Assembly: GCF_010091925.1 (NCBI RefSeq)
Contig: NZ_WVID01000018.1
Span: 1-64,000 of the forward strand
Direction: 5' to 3'
From: Nostoc sp. B(2019)
GTDB taxonomy: Bacteria > Cyanobacteriota > Cyanobacteriia > Cyanobacteriales > Nostocaceae
DNA length: 64,000 nt
A program made the translations under genes and the position numbers. The notes below the pieces were generated by a model. The model saw only the letters and a program-made list of their open reading frames with translations. It ran no database searches and was not told the DNA's origin. Positions 27,749 through 37,027 of the stretch are shown piece by piece. Positions within the stretch are counted from its first letter, which is position 1; each line of letters opens with the position of its first letter.

Positions 27749-28925
27749 TTTAAATCACCTTAGCTAGAACTGTACGTCAACCAGTGTGGGAATTACTTCA
27801 CAATTACCGTTCGCATAGCGTCTCCGATAGGAGAAGTTTTGGGTGGTAAAAGCCTTTCTCCTGTGGTCGATGCTGCGCTTAGCTTGCTTTGACCTAGGGG
27901 TATAGAGCTGTTTCACCACTGCTTAGCCTTCTGACTGCCATTATGTTATCGATTGATGGGAGTCGTGGTAATCGTTAATTAGCATCTGGTTTAGAAGATT
28001 AGCTTGACAGCTAATTGTAGTCTGGGGGATACACACAATATTCCGCGGTTCCGCTAGCGCGGCAGTTTACACGGCACTGTGTTCTTTCACTAAATAGCCA
28101 ATGTTACAACCACACGGACTTAATAGCATAAAACATAGGAAAAAATGCAACAATCAAGCAAACTGCCTTTGTTAATGAACACTGGAATACCGATACCAAA
28201 TCGACAACCTCAGTAAATACCACTCCGACGGTTCCTAAGCTAAATAGTATACCTGTAAATTAAGTAATGCTGAGTATTTTATCAGTGCTGAAGCGCGGTA
28301 GCGGGGCGTTTAGCCCGTACTGAGTCACCGTACCCTTTCAGGGAAGCAAGCTACGCTCTTAGCGTCTCCCCTTGGGAGAAGTTTGCCCGGAGGGAAACCA
28401 CGCCATTGCTTCTCCTGGCGGAGACGCTGCGCGTAGCTTGCTTCTCCGTAGGAGTACAAGCCGGGGAACCCGTCCAACGCAGTGGCTCCTCCTTCCAACT
28501 TCTCGCTGAGTAAAGTAAACAGTACTCAGTACTTTCGCACTGGGGGTTATGCTCCGCCCCTTGTGTGTGGGTGGTCTTTTAACTCAGTACTCTTCATTTA
28601 GTTCTCTATTACTGATAACCGCTAAAACACGTGAGCAAAAATTTACCAGCTTGAGTATCATTGATTTTGTCTGCCTATGTTTTTAAGTAACCAAATTTGC
28701 AGTGCGACTAGCTCCTCAGGAATACTTCAGCGGATCATAAACTACTTTTTGCAAAACTTTGACTTCTTTTAAACCCATAGAAGGTTGTTTAGAAAAATGT
28801 TCTTGTCGCTTTCTTGTGTAGCATAGTTTAGTTTTTTCTTTGAAAGGGGCTGTGCTTTGATAGCTTAGGCTGAAAATGGTGCTCTTGTTTTTTATGTATA
28901 TAGCCGCTTAAATAAAGATGTCGTA
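27749..28925. other. 1.2-kb repeat-rich intergenic region
   Basis: This region lies between divergent genes. It holds AGCGTCTCC/GGAGAAG-type repeats (27810-27890), copy 2 of the 24-bp GGGGCGTTTAGCCC-family core (28295-28318), a dense block of TAGCGTCTCC, GGAGACGCT and TTGCTTCTCC inverted units (about 28330-28510), and CTGAGTA/ACTCAGTACT motifs to about 28590. No gene is supported. The last 300 bp is AT-rich and should contain the promoter of the Crp/Fnr gene. Confidence 0.6.
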
Positions 28926-29627
28926 ATGGAAGACCGATATAGCTTGCAGGCACCCGCTAATCCCTGGATGATCACGTCGGCTCCCTTTTTCCAAGGGTTG
29001 CCCGAAGCTGTTGTGGAACCAGCCCTAACCCATCTTGTTACCCGTACTCACCCAGCAAATCAAGTGATTCTGCTGGAAAATGACTGGGGTGGTTCTGTGT
29101 ATTTTATTGGAGATGGATGGGTCAAAATTCGCACCTACAATATGGAAGGCAAAGAGGTAACGCTGAATATTCTCGGTAAAGGGGAGTTGTTTGGTGAAAT
29201 GGCGGCGCTAGATGAAGTACCTCGATCTACCGATGTAATTACTCTGACCCCCACGGTGATTGGCAGTATGCCTGCTCAGGATTTTCTCAAGTTACTTCAA
29301 ATAGAACCTTTGGCGGGAGTCCGATTATCGCAACTGATGGCACGACGTTTGCGGCAAGTAAATCGCCGTTTGCGATTGCGGGAATCTGATAGCCAGTCGC
29401 GGGTGGCAGACACATTACTGTTTTTGGCAGAAGGCCAAGGAAAAAAAGGGCATACAGGCATCGAAATTCCTAATTTACCTCATCGGGAATTGAGTAGTTT
29501 GAGTGGACTGGCGCGGGAAACAGTGACACGAGTATTGACAAGATTAGAAAAAAAAGGGTTGATTAAACGGGATCCGGACACTATTTGTATTCCCGATTTG
29601 TCAGCCTTGGAAAGAATGATAGTTTAA
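28926..29627 (+). CDS. Crp/Fnr family transcriptional regulator
   Basis: A 233-residue regulator with an N-terminal cyclic-nucleotide-binding fold (about residues 20-140; GGSVYFIGDGWVKI and GKGELFGEMAALDEVPRSTDVITL, the latter close to the phosphate-binding cassette with GE...RS) and a C-terminal winged helix (LPHRELSSLSGLARETVTRVLTRLEKKGLI, about 188-217). The intact GEMA...RST segment suggests cAMP binding, unlike NtcA, whose sequence differs clearly. It lies just upstream of a DUF2232 gene on the same strand. Target genes are unknown. Confidence 0.88.
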   Translation: MEDRYSLQAPANPWMITSAPFFQGLPEAVVEPALTHLVTRTHPANQVILLENDWGGSVYFIGDGWVKIRTYNMEGKEVTLNILGKGELFGEMAALDEVPRSTDVITLTPTVIGSMPAQDFLKLLQIEPLAGVRLSQLMARRLRQVNRRLRLRESDSQSRVADTLLFLAEGQGKKGHTGIEIPNLPHRELSSLSGLARETVTRVLTRLEKKGLIKRDPDTICIPDLSALERMIV

Positions 29628-29640
29628 CAACTTGTCAGAT

Positions 29641-30381
29641 ATGAGCATTTTAGATTCTCTGCCAGATGAGCCGGAGGAAAATCCAGCCCCTCAATCCCAA
29701 ACTCCCCTAAATCAATGGTCAGATAAACAAGCGCAGTTAACGCATCCTCAATTAAAATCGGATGCGCCCTTAAGGATGGTGGAAACGGCATTTTTAGCTA
29801 GTACCGCTAGCTTGATTTGGTTTATTAATTTCTATTTTCCGTTGGGCCCAGTGTTGCGGATCTTTTTTCCAATACCGATCGCTCTAGTTTATCTGCGTTG
29901 GGGTAAACGAGCGGCATGGATGGCAGCTCTCACCTCTGGGCTGCTGCTGGCAGTACTGATGGGGCCATTTCGTAGTTTATTATTTATCATGCCCTTTGGG
30001 TTTATGGGTGTGCTTTTGGGGGCGACTTGGTATCGTCGTCGTGTTCCCTGGATTGTTTCCATCATCTTGGGTACGCTGTTAGGTACTTTGGGGGTCTTTT
30101 TTCGGCTGTGGTTGCTATCTGTGTTGTCGGGTGAAGACCTGTGGATTTATTTGATCACCCAGGTGACGGAATTCATTGAGTGGATATTTTTAAAGCTGGG
30201 TTTACTAGCGAGTCCTAGTGTATTTTTAATTCAAGTAGGCGCGATCGCTTTAATCATACTCAACAACTTTGTTTACCTATTTGTGGTACACCTAGCAGCA
30301 TGGCTACTTTTTGATCGCTTGGGAAATCCCATTCCTCGCCCCCCAAATTGGGTACAAGTCCTCATGGATTATGAAGGTTAG
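29641..30381 (+). CDS. DUF2232 family membrane protein
   Basis: A 246-residue polytopic membrane protein. After a Pro/Gln-rich polar N-terminus of about 45 residues, there are around six hydrophobic segments (for example ASTASLIWFINFYFPLG and IVSIILGTLLGTLGVFFRLWLL). The architecture matches DUF2232/YybS-like proteins, some of which resemble ECF substrate-binding S components. ATG 29641 is preferred over an upstream in-frame TTG at 29632. It is only 13 bp downstream of the Crp/Fnr gene, so probably co-transcribed. Function unknown. Confidence 0.75.
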   Translation: MSILDSLPDEPEENPAPQSQTPLNQWSDKQAQLTHPQLKSDAPLRMVETAFLASTASLIWFINFYFPLGPVLRIFFPIPIALVYLRWGKRAAWMAALTSGLLLAVLMGPFRSLLFIMPFGFMGVLLGATWYRRRVPWIVSIILGTLLGTLGVFFRLWLLSVLSGEDLWIYLITQVTEFIEWIFLKLGLLASPSVFLIQVGAIALIILNNFVYLFVVHLAAWLLFDRLGNPIPRPPNWVQVLMDYEG

Positions 30382-30456
30382 TCCAAAGTCCAGAGTCAAA
30401 CGTCAAAAGTCCAGAGTAGCTAACTTTGACACTTGACCCTTAACCCTTGACCCTTA
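30382..30456. repeat. Heptamer tandem repeats
   Basis: Units such as AGTCCAA/AGTCCAG and TTGACCC-TTAACCC-TTGACCC-TTAAC are visible, another STRR block, between the DUF2232 gene and the cobT-like gene. Confidence 0.65.
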
Positions 30457-30460
30457 ACTT

Positions 30461-31648
30461 ATGATTCGTATTTATACCCAAATAGAACAGGGTGAAGAAT
30501 GGCTGCGACGGCATCGCGGTTGTGTACCTGTATTTACCTGCGTTTTAGGGTTTACTGCAACTGGTTTGATTCCAGGGATTTCAGCCGCCGGTCGAACTCC
30601 TGAAGATCGCAAATATACTGCTTGTGCTGATGCCGAGTTTTTATATTACGGTTCTGCACGAAAGCCTCAATATCCCCTTCCACCACTGGCGGCGGGGGCT
30701 TCGCCTGTGCTGATTTCTCGCGCTGTTGTTGAGGCATTCAAGATACCAGTTTATTTATTTAATGCTGGTTTACCTCAACCTCCTGCTGTGCCAGCAATTG
30801 ATTTGGGTGGTACTCCTGCTAGGTGTTTAAGTGAAGGCGCTGCTATGGAATTAACAACGGTACGCCATTTGTTAGAGCAAGGATTACTGTGGGGAGAAAG
30901 CCTTGCTAGCAATATTCAACAAGGATATTTGGTTTTAGGTGAGTGCGTCGTTGGAGGCACTACAACCGCCCTAGCGATTTTAACTGGCTTGGGTATAGAA
31001 GCAGCGGGGAAAGTCAATAGTAGCCACCCTGTTTGTAATCACGCGCAAAAGTGGGCGGTAGTACAAGCGGGGCTTGAGAGGATGAGGGGGACAGGGGGAG
31101 CAGGGGGAGCAAAAGTAATATCTTCTTTATCCCCCTTATCTTCCTCGTTTTTCCCTATTGATCCTCTAGAATTAGTTGCCGCAGTGGGCGATCCGATGCA
31201 AGTGGTGGTAGCTGGGATGGCGATCGCTGCTAGTCGCAATTGTGGTGTTTTGCTGGCTGGCGGGACGCAAATGCTAGCGGTTTATGCTTTGATGAGTGCG
31301 ATCGCTCAAGCTTATTCTTTATCATGGCGACCAACAGAAGTAGTTGTAGGTACAACTCGTTGGGTAGCAGAAGATGCTACTGGTAGTACGGTTGATTTAG
31401 CTCTGAGCTTAAGTAAGAGTAGCCTAACTCAAAGTGGAGGGACTCCTCCTTTATTAGCAACACAGCTGAGTTTTGCTGATTCTCGTTATCCCCAATTCCA
31501 AGCTTATGAGCAAGGCTTTGTGAAAGAAGGTATGGGCGCTGGAGCCGCTTGCATAACTGCCCATCTCAGCTACGATTGGCAGCAAAACCAACTTTTGGCA
31601 GCCATTGAAAACCAATTTGAACGTTTGTGTCTAGTCAATAGCCAATAA
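30461..31648 (+). CDS. Nicotinate-nucleotide phosphoribosyltransferase CobT-like protein
   Basis: A 395-residue protein of the CobT-like (TIGR00303) family seen in cyanobacteria and archaea, related to the enzyme that activates the lower ligand of cobalamin. Segments GFTATGLIPGISAAGRTPEDR, VLGECVVGGTTTALAILTGLG and VGDPMQVVVAGMAIAASRNCGVLLAGGTQMLAVYALM are characteristic. At about residues 207-232 there is a Gly/Ser-rich insert (RGTGGAGGAK...SSLSPLSSSFF) encoded by repeat-like DNA (31076-31155) that keeps the frame. Cyanobacteria usually make pseudocobalamin, so the true substrate is open. Confidence 0.8.
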   Translation: MIRIYTQIEQGEEWLRRHRGCVPVFTCVLGFTATGLIPGISAAGRTPEDRKYTACADAEFLYYGSARKPQYPLPPLAAGASPVLISRAVVEAFKIPVYLFNAGLPQPPAVPAIDLGGTPARCLSEGAAMELTTVRHLLEQGLLWGESLASNIQQGYLVLGECVVGGTTTALAILTGLGIEAAGKVNSSHPVCNHAQKWAVVQAGLERMRGTGGAGGAKVISSLSPLSSSFFPIDPLELVAAVGDPMQVVVAGMAIAASRNCGVLLAGGTQMLAVYALMSAIAQAYSLSWRPTEVVVGTTRWVAEDATGSTVDLALSLSKSSLTQSGGTPPLLATQLSFADSRYPQFQAYEQGFVKEGMGAGAACITAHLSYDWQQNQLLAAIENQFERLCLVNSQ

Positions 31649-31707
31649 CAAAACTACCGGACTAAAACAGCTTCCGGTAAATCTTTGGAATATTGACTAT
31701 TAACTAA

Positions 31708-32082
31708 TTAGTGAATTCTTTCTCTAAGTAATTGTTCTTCTAGGGCTGCAATGCGATTGTATGCTGCTGTTAATTGCGCTGTCAGTCGTTGTATTTGAAT
31801 TTCTGGTGTTAAGTTTTTATCTCCAGCTTGACGATTCAAGTCTAGATAAATGCCATCTGTCAATACATCCTTGTGTTCTAGGTCTGACTTAGAACTGATA
31901 TTTGCCTTTAAAGGGTAATGTCCAGCCTCACTATTTTCCTGATAATTATCCCTTTGCTGTGTTTTTGCTAAGGAGCACTCTGATAAAGCTTGAGAAACTT
32001 TTATATCAAGTTTCTCAATCACTTGGTAGAGGGCATCCAGTTTATGGCTCAACGTCATAATCTGCTTCTGTAATGGCTCCAT
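31708..32082 (-). CDS. Hypothetical coiled-coil protein
   Basis: A 124-residue hydrophilic protein with helical heptad patterns at the N-terminus (MEPLQKQIMTLSHKLDALYQ and onward, residues 1-40) and C-terminus (IQRLTAQLTAAYNRIAALEEQLLRE). The middle is polar and variable in character. No signal peptide or membrane segment is seen. I do not recognise a named family; it is convergent with the cobT-like gene and 540 bp from the next gene. Confidence 0.6.
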   Translation of the reverse strand: MEPLQKQIMTLSHKLDALYQVIEKLDIKVSQALSECSLAKTQQRDNYQENSEAGHYPLKANISSKSDLEHKDVLTDGIYLDLNRQAGDKNLTPEIQIQRLTAQLTAAYNRIAALEEQLLRERIH

Positions 32083-32622
32083 TTAATACCTTCAACCGCA
32101 TATTTTCTCTATGTTATTCAATTTACTGCCAATCTTAAACTTACTTATGAATTATTTAAGTATTCAAATTTTTTGTGAAAATCTGATAATTTAATCCTTA
32201 ATTCTAGGCATAACTCAATATTTACTTCCAGTATCAATAAACAATTTTATTGAGAAAACAAATTTTTAGGCTATATATTCTGAGAAAAACTCGCTAAATC
32301 TAGTCATTTTTTTAGATTTGCCAGGATTATCAAGAAAATAAGCCTAAATAAGCCCTAAAAACGGCGTTAATTACTCATAAATTCTTAGGATGAAGTTGTT
32401 AAAGGCAGTTAAAGGGTTATGCTACAAAAATTTTTTGAGGACATTAAAATCCTGTTGGGGGTCAAGTTTGATTCAGCAACTCCAAATAATTTGGCAATAA
32501 ATTTTACTTGAACTACGTGATTTTGTTTAATGCTTTTTCTCTTATTCTTGCAGCTATGCCTGAATGCACACCTTTGACATTGCATAGCAAACGCTTGAAT
32601 TCATACTTCAATTATGTAACGC
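32083..32622. other. Intergenic region, no gene seen
   Basis: An AT-rich 540-bp stretch between two - strand genes. It includes the likely promoter of the coiled-coil gene. No RNA or clear repeat is recognised. Confidence 0.4.
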
Positions 32623-33261
32623 CTAAATTTGGTAGGTTTGCAGGTATGCTGCAATCAATGTTTTCGTTTCTGCTAGGAGTTGTTCGCGGAAGATTTGATC
32701 ACGGGTAAGAGAGAGCCATAGTAACTCGTTGACAGCTTTCACAATGGTTGTGGCAATTAATTCACACTTTGCTTTATCTAAAGATGGGTTTCGCTGTTCT
32801 AAAAAATGGGCAAGTTCTTTGATAATCTGTGGGTCGTAGGTATCTAGGGTATTGATATCTGCTACTACCATCAGATCGATCAATTGTTCTAATACGGCAC
32901 GATAACCGGGATGATCGGTTGCAAACTGGTCAAAAGCATCAACCATACGATCAACATAGACCACGATTGGAGCCTCTGCTAGTTCGCTGTGAAGTTCCAC
33001 AAACAGGTGATATTCCTGCTCAAAGTAACGATTTGCCAAAGCTTTAAGAATCGCTTCTTTGTCAGGAAAGAACTGGTAAAGCGAGCCAATGGGTACTTCC
33101 GCACGAGTCGCGATCGCTCGTGTTGTGGTCTGGTCATAACCAAGTTCGATAAATAGCTGCTCGGCAATACTAAGGATGTATTGGACGCGCTCCTGGCTGC
33201 GTACCTGCTTTGGTTGCCGCCGCATTTTTGCTGGCTTTTGAAGATCATTTGCCATCGCCAA
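32623..33261 (-). CDS. TetR/AcrR family transcriptional regulator
   Basis: A 212-residue regulator. The N-terminal helix-turn-helix is typical: RVQYILSIAEQLFIELGYDQTTTRAIATRAEVPIGSLYQFFPDKEAILKAL (about residues 22-73). The C-terminal ligand domain is all helical, as expected. It is divergent from the COQ4-family gene, and two copies of a TGAACAATGTTCA box lie between them, so it very probably represses that gene and itself. The inducer is unknown. Confidence 0.9.
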   Translation of the reverse strand: MAMANDLQKPAKMRRQPKQVRSQERVQYILSIAEQLFIELGYDQTTTRAIATRAEVPIGSLYQFFPDKEAILKALANRYFEQEYHLFVELHSELAEAPIVVYVDRMVDAFDQFATDHPGYRAVLEQLIDLMVVADINTLDTYDPQIIKELAHFLEQRNPSLDKAKCELIATTIVKAVNELLWLSLTRDQIFREQLLAETKTLIAAYLQTYQI

Positions 33262-33270
33262 AAATCATCC

Positions 33271-33299
33271 TTGCAAAAAGTGAACAATGTTCATATTAT
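33271..33299 (+). promoter_or_regulatory. Sigma-70-type promoter of the COQ4-family gene
   Basis: TTGCAA (33271-33276) and TATTAT (33294-33299) are separated by 17 bp. The spacer contains the whole first TGAACAATGTTCA box, a layout suited to direct repression. TATAAT on the opposite strand at 33295-33300 may serve the TetR gene. Confidence 0.65.
33281..33293. promoter_or_regulatory. Putative TetR operator, box 1
   Basis: TGAACAATGTTCA: TGAAC and GTTCA arms inverted around AAT. It is repeated identically at 33307-33319, 26 bp away. Confidence 0.75.
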
Positions 33300-33306
33300 A
33301 GAGATG

Positions 33307-33319
33307 TGAACAATGTTCA
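33307..33319. promoter_or_regulatory. Putative TetR operator, box 2
   Basis: An identical second TGAACAATGTTCA, 37 bp before the COQ4-family start. The extended match GTGAACAATGTTCATAT is shared by both boxes. Confidence 0.75.
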
Positions 33320-33355
33320 TATCTTACTTCAATTCCACCTGGCGGAGGTAATTAT

Positions 33356-34069
33356 ATGCAGTCTATGAATTCCGAGTATTTGCAACCAGTCAAAGGTAAT
33401 ACGAGCGGACAGATGTGGACGATCGCCAAAAACTTTTTTCGGATGTTAAAAGCGACAAAAGCATTCTTGACGCTGCTCATCGACGACAGCGGAAATCTGG
33501 GTGCAGTTGGAAAGTTGAGCACTGGTTTGGTTAACACTCATGCTTTCCAGGTTGCCGTTGAAGCAATGAAGGTAAAACCAGAAGTCGCTGAAATAATTGC
33601 ACAACGCTATATGGCTCCCCCGCATGATTTGGAAGCTCTGTTGCAATATCCCAAGGATTCGTTGGGCTACACCTATGCCAACAGCATGAAACAGTCAGGT
33701 TTTCAGACATTGGCGGCTGAAGTCGAAATTGACTCGGATACCAGCTATGTTGAAAATCGCTGGCAACAAACCCACGACATTTGGCACATTATTACGGGAT
33801 TCGATACCAGTGAAATTGGTGAAATTGGTTTGCAAGCCTTCTATCTGGCACAGTTTCAGCTACCGCTTGCAAGTATGCTGATCGCCAATGCCTTGATTAG
33901 CATTACGCTGTTTCAACCTGAAGTTCTATCTCCACTTCTTAGCGCGATCGCCAAGGGATGGGAAATGGGGCAAAAAGCCAAACCACTGATTGCCCAAAAA
34001 TGGGAAGAGGCTTGGGAAAAACCAGTTGCGGTGTGGCGGTTAGAACTGAATGTGCAACCCATTTCATAG
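33356..34069 (+). CDS. COQ4 family protein
   Basis: A 237-residue homologue of COQ4, which in mitochondria and proteobacteria acts in ubiquinone ring processing. The zinc-site motif HDxxH-x11-E is intact (His140, Asp141, His144, Glu156), within THDIWHIITGFDTSEIGEIG. The N-terminal region and helical C-terminal tail match the family. Cyanobacteria make plastoquinone rather than ubiquinone, so the substrate is not obvious. Start ATG 33356 follows GGCGGAGG. Regulated by the divergent TetR protein, as judged from the operator layout. Confidence 0.85.
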   Translation: MQSMNSEYLQPVKGNTSGQMWTIAKNFFRMLKATKAFLTLLIDDSGNLGAVGKLSTGLVNTHAFQVAVEAMKVKPEVAEIIAQRYMAPPHDLEALLQYPKDSLGYTYANSMKQSGFQTLAAEVEIDSDTSYVENRWQQTHDIWHIITGFDTSEIGEIGLQAFYLAQFQLPLASMLIANALISITLFQPEVLSPLLSAIAKGWEMGQKAKPLIAQKWEEAWEKPVAVWRLELNVQPIS

Positions 34070-34269
34070 CCTGAATATCGAGGTAGTGCGATCGCACTAC
34101 CTACAAAATAGAGATCAAAGTATAAAAATGAGAGTGAAGCTAAGCGTGACCGATAGGTTGTAAGTCGTGAGTCATAAACCAAGGAAGATTATCCCGATCT
34201 GTCGCATTTAGAATGACTCGTTGAACTCACGTTAAAACTGTAGAAATCTGGGGTTAAACTTAAAACTAA

Positions 34270-35238
34270 TTAGGTGGCAATTTGCTCACGATTATGTGGT
34301 GTGTCAAAATCAATCAGCGGCCCTTTTGGCACAATCCGAGTTGGATTAACTTGGGGATGGCTTCTGTAATAATGCCGTTTGATATGGTCAAGGTTGCAAG
34401 TTTCCTTAACTCCCGGCAGCTGATAGAGTTCTTTGAGATAATTCCACAGATTGGGATAATCTACAATCCGACGTAAGTTGCATTTGAAATGCACATAATA
34501 AACTACATCGAAGCGGAACAAGGTAGTAAACATACACCAGTCCGCTTCAGTAATTTGATTTCCACAAAGATAGCGCTGATTTCCTAATACTTTTTCCCAG
34601 TGATCTAGAGCCGCAAATAATTCCGTTACTGCTTCATCATAAGCTGACTGAGTAGTAGCAAAGCCCGCACGATACACACCATTATTTATTGGTTGATAAA
34701 TTGCATCAATCGTCTCATCAATTATTTTTTGTAAATGTTTTGGATAAAAGCTGATATTTTGTTTAGCTAAGGCATTGAATTCTGTATCGAGCATCCGAAT
34801 GATTTCGCGGGATTCGTTATTAACTATTGTTCGTTTTTGGGTATCCCACAAAATTGGAACTGTCACTCGCCCACTATAGTTAGAATCAGCCTTTAAATAA
34901 AGTTGCCATAGATACTGAGTACCATTGACCGTATCAGGAATGCTCCCTGGTTCATCGGTAAATTCCCAGCTATTTTGATCAATTTCCGCAGCAACTACCG
35001 ATAAACCAATAACATCTTCAAGCCCTTTCAACTGGCGCATAATTGCAGTGCGACATGCCCAAGGACAAGCCCAGGAAATATACAAATGATAGCGCCCTGG
35101 TTCAGCTTTAAAACCACTAGAACCATCAGCTGTAATTTGATTGCGGAAAGTTGTTGATGGTCGAACAAATCTACCTTTTGAGTCTTCTTGCTCCCGTTCA
35201 GATATCCACTGACCATCTTTAAGGATTCCTAAACCCAT
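34270..35238 (-). CDS. Glutathionyl-hydroquinone reductase (Xi-class GST)
   Basis: A 322-residue GST-fold enzyme of the YqjG/ECM4 class, which reduces glutathionyl-hydroquinones. The active-site motif SWACPWACR (catalytic first Cys, about residue 58) and the preceding RYHLYI are characteristic, as is the C-terminal helical domain with CGNQITEADWCMFTTLFRFDVVY. I chose ATG 35238 because AAAGGAG lies just before it; a longer reading from TTG 35256 would place that RBS inside the gene. Confidence 0.88.
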   Translation of the reverse strand: MGLGILKDGQWISEREQEDSKGRFVRPSTTFRNQITADGSSGFKAEPGRYHLYISWACPWACRTAIMRQLKGLEDVIGLSVVAAEIDQNSWEFTDEPGSIPDTVNGTQYLWQLYLKADSNYSGRVTVPILWDTQKRTIVNNESREIIRMLDTEFNALAKQNISFYPKHLQKIIDETIDAIYQPINNGVYRAGFATTQSAYDEAVTELFAALDHWEKVLGNQRYLCGNQITEADWCMFTTLFRFDVVYYVHFKCNLRRIVDYPNLWNYLKELYQLPGVKETCNLDHIKRHYYRSHPQVNPTRIVPKGPLIDFDTPHNREQIAT

Positions 35239-35299
35239 AATTATCTCCTTTGTCAAGAGTCAAGTGTCAATGGTCAATATTTAAACTTTGGACTATTGA

Positions 35300-35590
35300 C
35301 TACTCAGCGTTGAGAATTTTTGGTACTTTGAAAAATTCGCCTTCTTGTTCAGGCGCACTATTAAGAATGGCTTCTCTATCGGGATATGGTTGTAATTCAT
35401 CCTCTCTAGTCACATTACTGACATCAATAGCCCTTGTTGTTGGGGTAACATTACTGACATCAAGTTCATTCATCTGTTGGACATAATCTAGAATATTTCC
35501 TAACTGAGAAGTGAATTGCTCCTCTTCTTCTGGGGTCAATTCTAAACGAGCGAGATTGGCAACTTTGCGAACTTGTTCACGGTCAATCAT
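35300..35590 (-). CDS. gatC: Aspartyl/glutamyl-tRNA amidotransferase subunit C
   Basis: A 96-residue GatC, the small subunit that stabilises GatAB in making Gln-tRNA and Asn-tRNA. The N-terminal [24 protein letters not shown] and the [17 protein letters not shown] stretch are typical. gatA and gatB are not adjacent, as usual in cyanobacteria. Confidence 0.92.
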   Translation of the reverse strand: MIDREQVRKVANLARLELTPEEEEQFTSQLGNILDYVQQMNELDVSNVTPTTRAIDVSNVTREDELQPYPDREAILNSAPEQEGEFFKVPKILNAE

Positions 35591-35640
35591 AAATTGTCAT
35601 TAGTCATTGGTCATTGGTCATTAGTCATTAATCCATTAGC
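35591..35640. repeat. Heptamer tandem repeats upstream of gatC
   Basis: TCATTAG and TCATTGG units follow one another (about five copies) immediately upstream of gatC. Confidence 0.7.
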
Positions 35641-35697
35641 AAATGACATAGACGTCCAGAGGGCGGCTTTCCGTAGGGTAGGACTAATGACTCTTGA

Positions 35698-36219
35698 CTA
35701 AAAGAATACGTCAATTTGCGATCGCCCAGTGGTTTTCAACCAGTTTTGAGCTTCGATGTAGTTGTTGGGAGCCATGCGAATAGCTCTAATCCAATAGTCT
35801 GCTGCTTGATCAAATAAAGCTTCGCCGCCGTCATTATCCCCAGCTTCTTTAGCCCTTTCGCCTTGGTAGTGGTAAATCACAGCAATATTATTCAAGGCTT
35901 GGGGTAAGCGTGGGTTTAACTCGATTGCCTGATGATACAACTCTAAAGCCTTGCTGTGGTCGCCGTTACTGGCATAGATTAGCCCCATGTTGTAGAGAAT
36001 ATAACCGCGATCATTGGTGTCTTCCTCTAGTGTTAGAGCTTCTTCATAGTATTCCAATGCTTCAGCATATTCTCCTTCTGCCTGGGCTGACATGCCATCT
36101 CGGTAATAAACAAATGCTTCTTTGGCTTTTTTGTTTGCTGGCAGGATCTTCAGGATGATATCCGCCATCACTGTAAAGGACTTGTCAACAAAATTATCGT
36201 TTTTTTGCGTTCTTGGCAT
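35698..36219 (-). CDS. ycf3: Photosystem I assembly protein Ycf3
   Basis: A 173-residue TPR protein needed for assembly of photosystem I at the thylakoid membrane. The N-terminus ([20 protein letters not shown]) and the three TPR units ([40 protein letters not shown] and the third near [16 protein letters not shown]) are the classic Ycf3 pattern; length is normal. The gene is the clearest photosynthesis marker in the window. Confidence 0.95.
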   Translation of the reverse strand: MPRTQKNDNFVDKSFTVMADIILKILPANKKAKEAFVYYRDGMSAQAEGEYAEALEYYEEALTLEEDTNDRGYILYNMGLIYASNGDHSKALELYHQAIELNPRLPQALNNIAVIYHYQGERAKEAGDNDGGEALFDQAADYWIRAIRMAPNNYIEAQNWLKTTGRSQIDVFF

Positions 36220-36349
36220 ATTAGCCTCTATGGTTTTGCAGCTATTTGAGTATTAGGAGCTAGGTACTAGAAAAACTGTTCTCTAGTCCATAGTATACAG
36301 TCCCAGCCTCCCTTCTCGAAGAGAGGCTGCGCCAATGGATTCGCAGTCC

Positions 36350-37027
36350 CTAGTCCCCACTAATGGGCATGATGCATTCTGGACTGTTATGCCGAGCGTT
36401 GTTCACTAGGGTGCTAACTGGGTAAGCAGTCATTGCTGGCGCTGGATAGGGACGCAATAGCTGCTGTAGTGGTTGGGGCGTTTGCACTTGGGGATCTAGC
36501 CATAAATCGTAATCTTGTGGCTCTAAAATCACTGGCATCCGATCATGGATAGGTTGCAGTAGTTCGTTAGCTGCCGTTGTCAAAATTGTACAAGAGGTTA
36601 TTTTCTCATTGGAAGGCGATTGCCAAGTCTCCCACAACCCCGCGAAGGCAAAAGGTTGCCCATCTTGAAGACGAAAATAAAACGGCTGCTTTTTACCTTG
36701 TTGCCTTTGCCATTCATAAAAGCCATCAGCTAGCACTAAACAGCGTCGGTGCTTAAAAGCTGACCGAAAAGACGGTTTTTCGGCAACAGTTTCGGCCCTA
36801 GCATTGATCAGTTTCGCTCCTATTCCTGAATCTTTCGCCCATGAGGGAATTAATCCCCAACGTAACTGCTGAAATTCCCGCTTGTCGCTATCAAGTTTAT
36901 GTAACACTGTTGCCACCATTTGCGTAGGTGCAATGTTATATTCGGCTGCTAAATCCATAGCTTGCTGAACATGGAAAATGTGGGCTAAAGCCGTTGCTGG
37001 CTGGTTTAAAGTAAATCTTCCACACAT
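36350..37027 (-). CDS. SOS response-associated peptidase (SRAP/YedK)
   Basis: A 225-residue SRAP protein, which forms a covalent thiazolidine link to abasic sites in single-stranded DNA. Cys2 must follow the initiator Met directly (MCGRFTLNQ), so I start at ATG 37027 and not at the in-frame upstream codon at 37045. Asn in NARAETVAEKPSFRSAFKHRRCLVLADGFYEW (about residue 70), Glu in FYEW (about 103) and the catalytic His in IHDRMPVIL (about 157) are all present. Confidence 0.92.
   Translation of the reverse strand: MCGRFTLNQPATALAHIFHVQQAMDLAAEYNIAPTQMVATVLHKLDSDKREFQQLRWGLIPSWAKDSGIGAKLINARAETVAEKPSFRSAFKHRRCLVLADGFYEWQRQQGKKQPFYFRLQDGQPFAFAGLWETWQSPSNEKITSCTILTTAANELLQPIHDRMPVILEPQDYDLWLDPQVQTPQPLQQLLRPYPAPAMTAYPVSTLVNNARHNSPECIMPISGD

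Noticed and set aside
28926-29627. Crp/Fnr gene as NtcA
   Set aside because: The sequence differs from the NtcA pattern I know in both the effector and DNA-binding parts, and the cAMP cassette looks intact, so I leave it as an unnamed Crp/Fnr regulator.
35400-35470. Duplication within gatC (two copies of DVSNVT)
   Set aside because: The repeated residues match the normal GatC pattern (NVPPTTRAIEVSNV-like), so it is not an unusual insertion.
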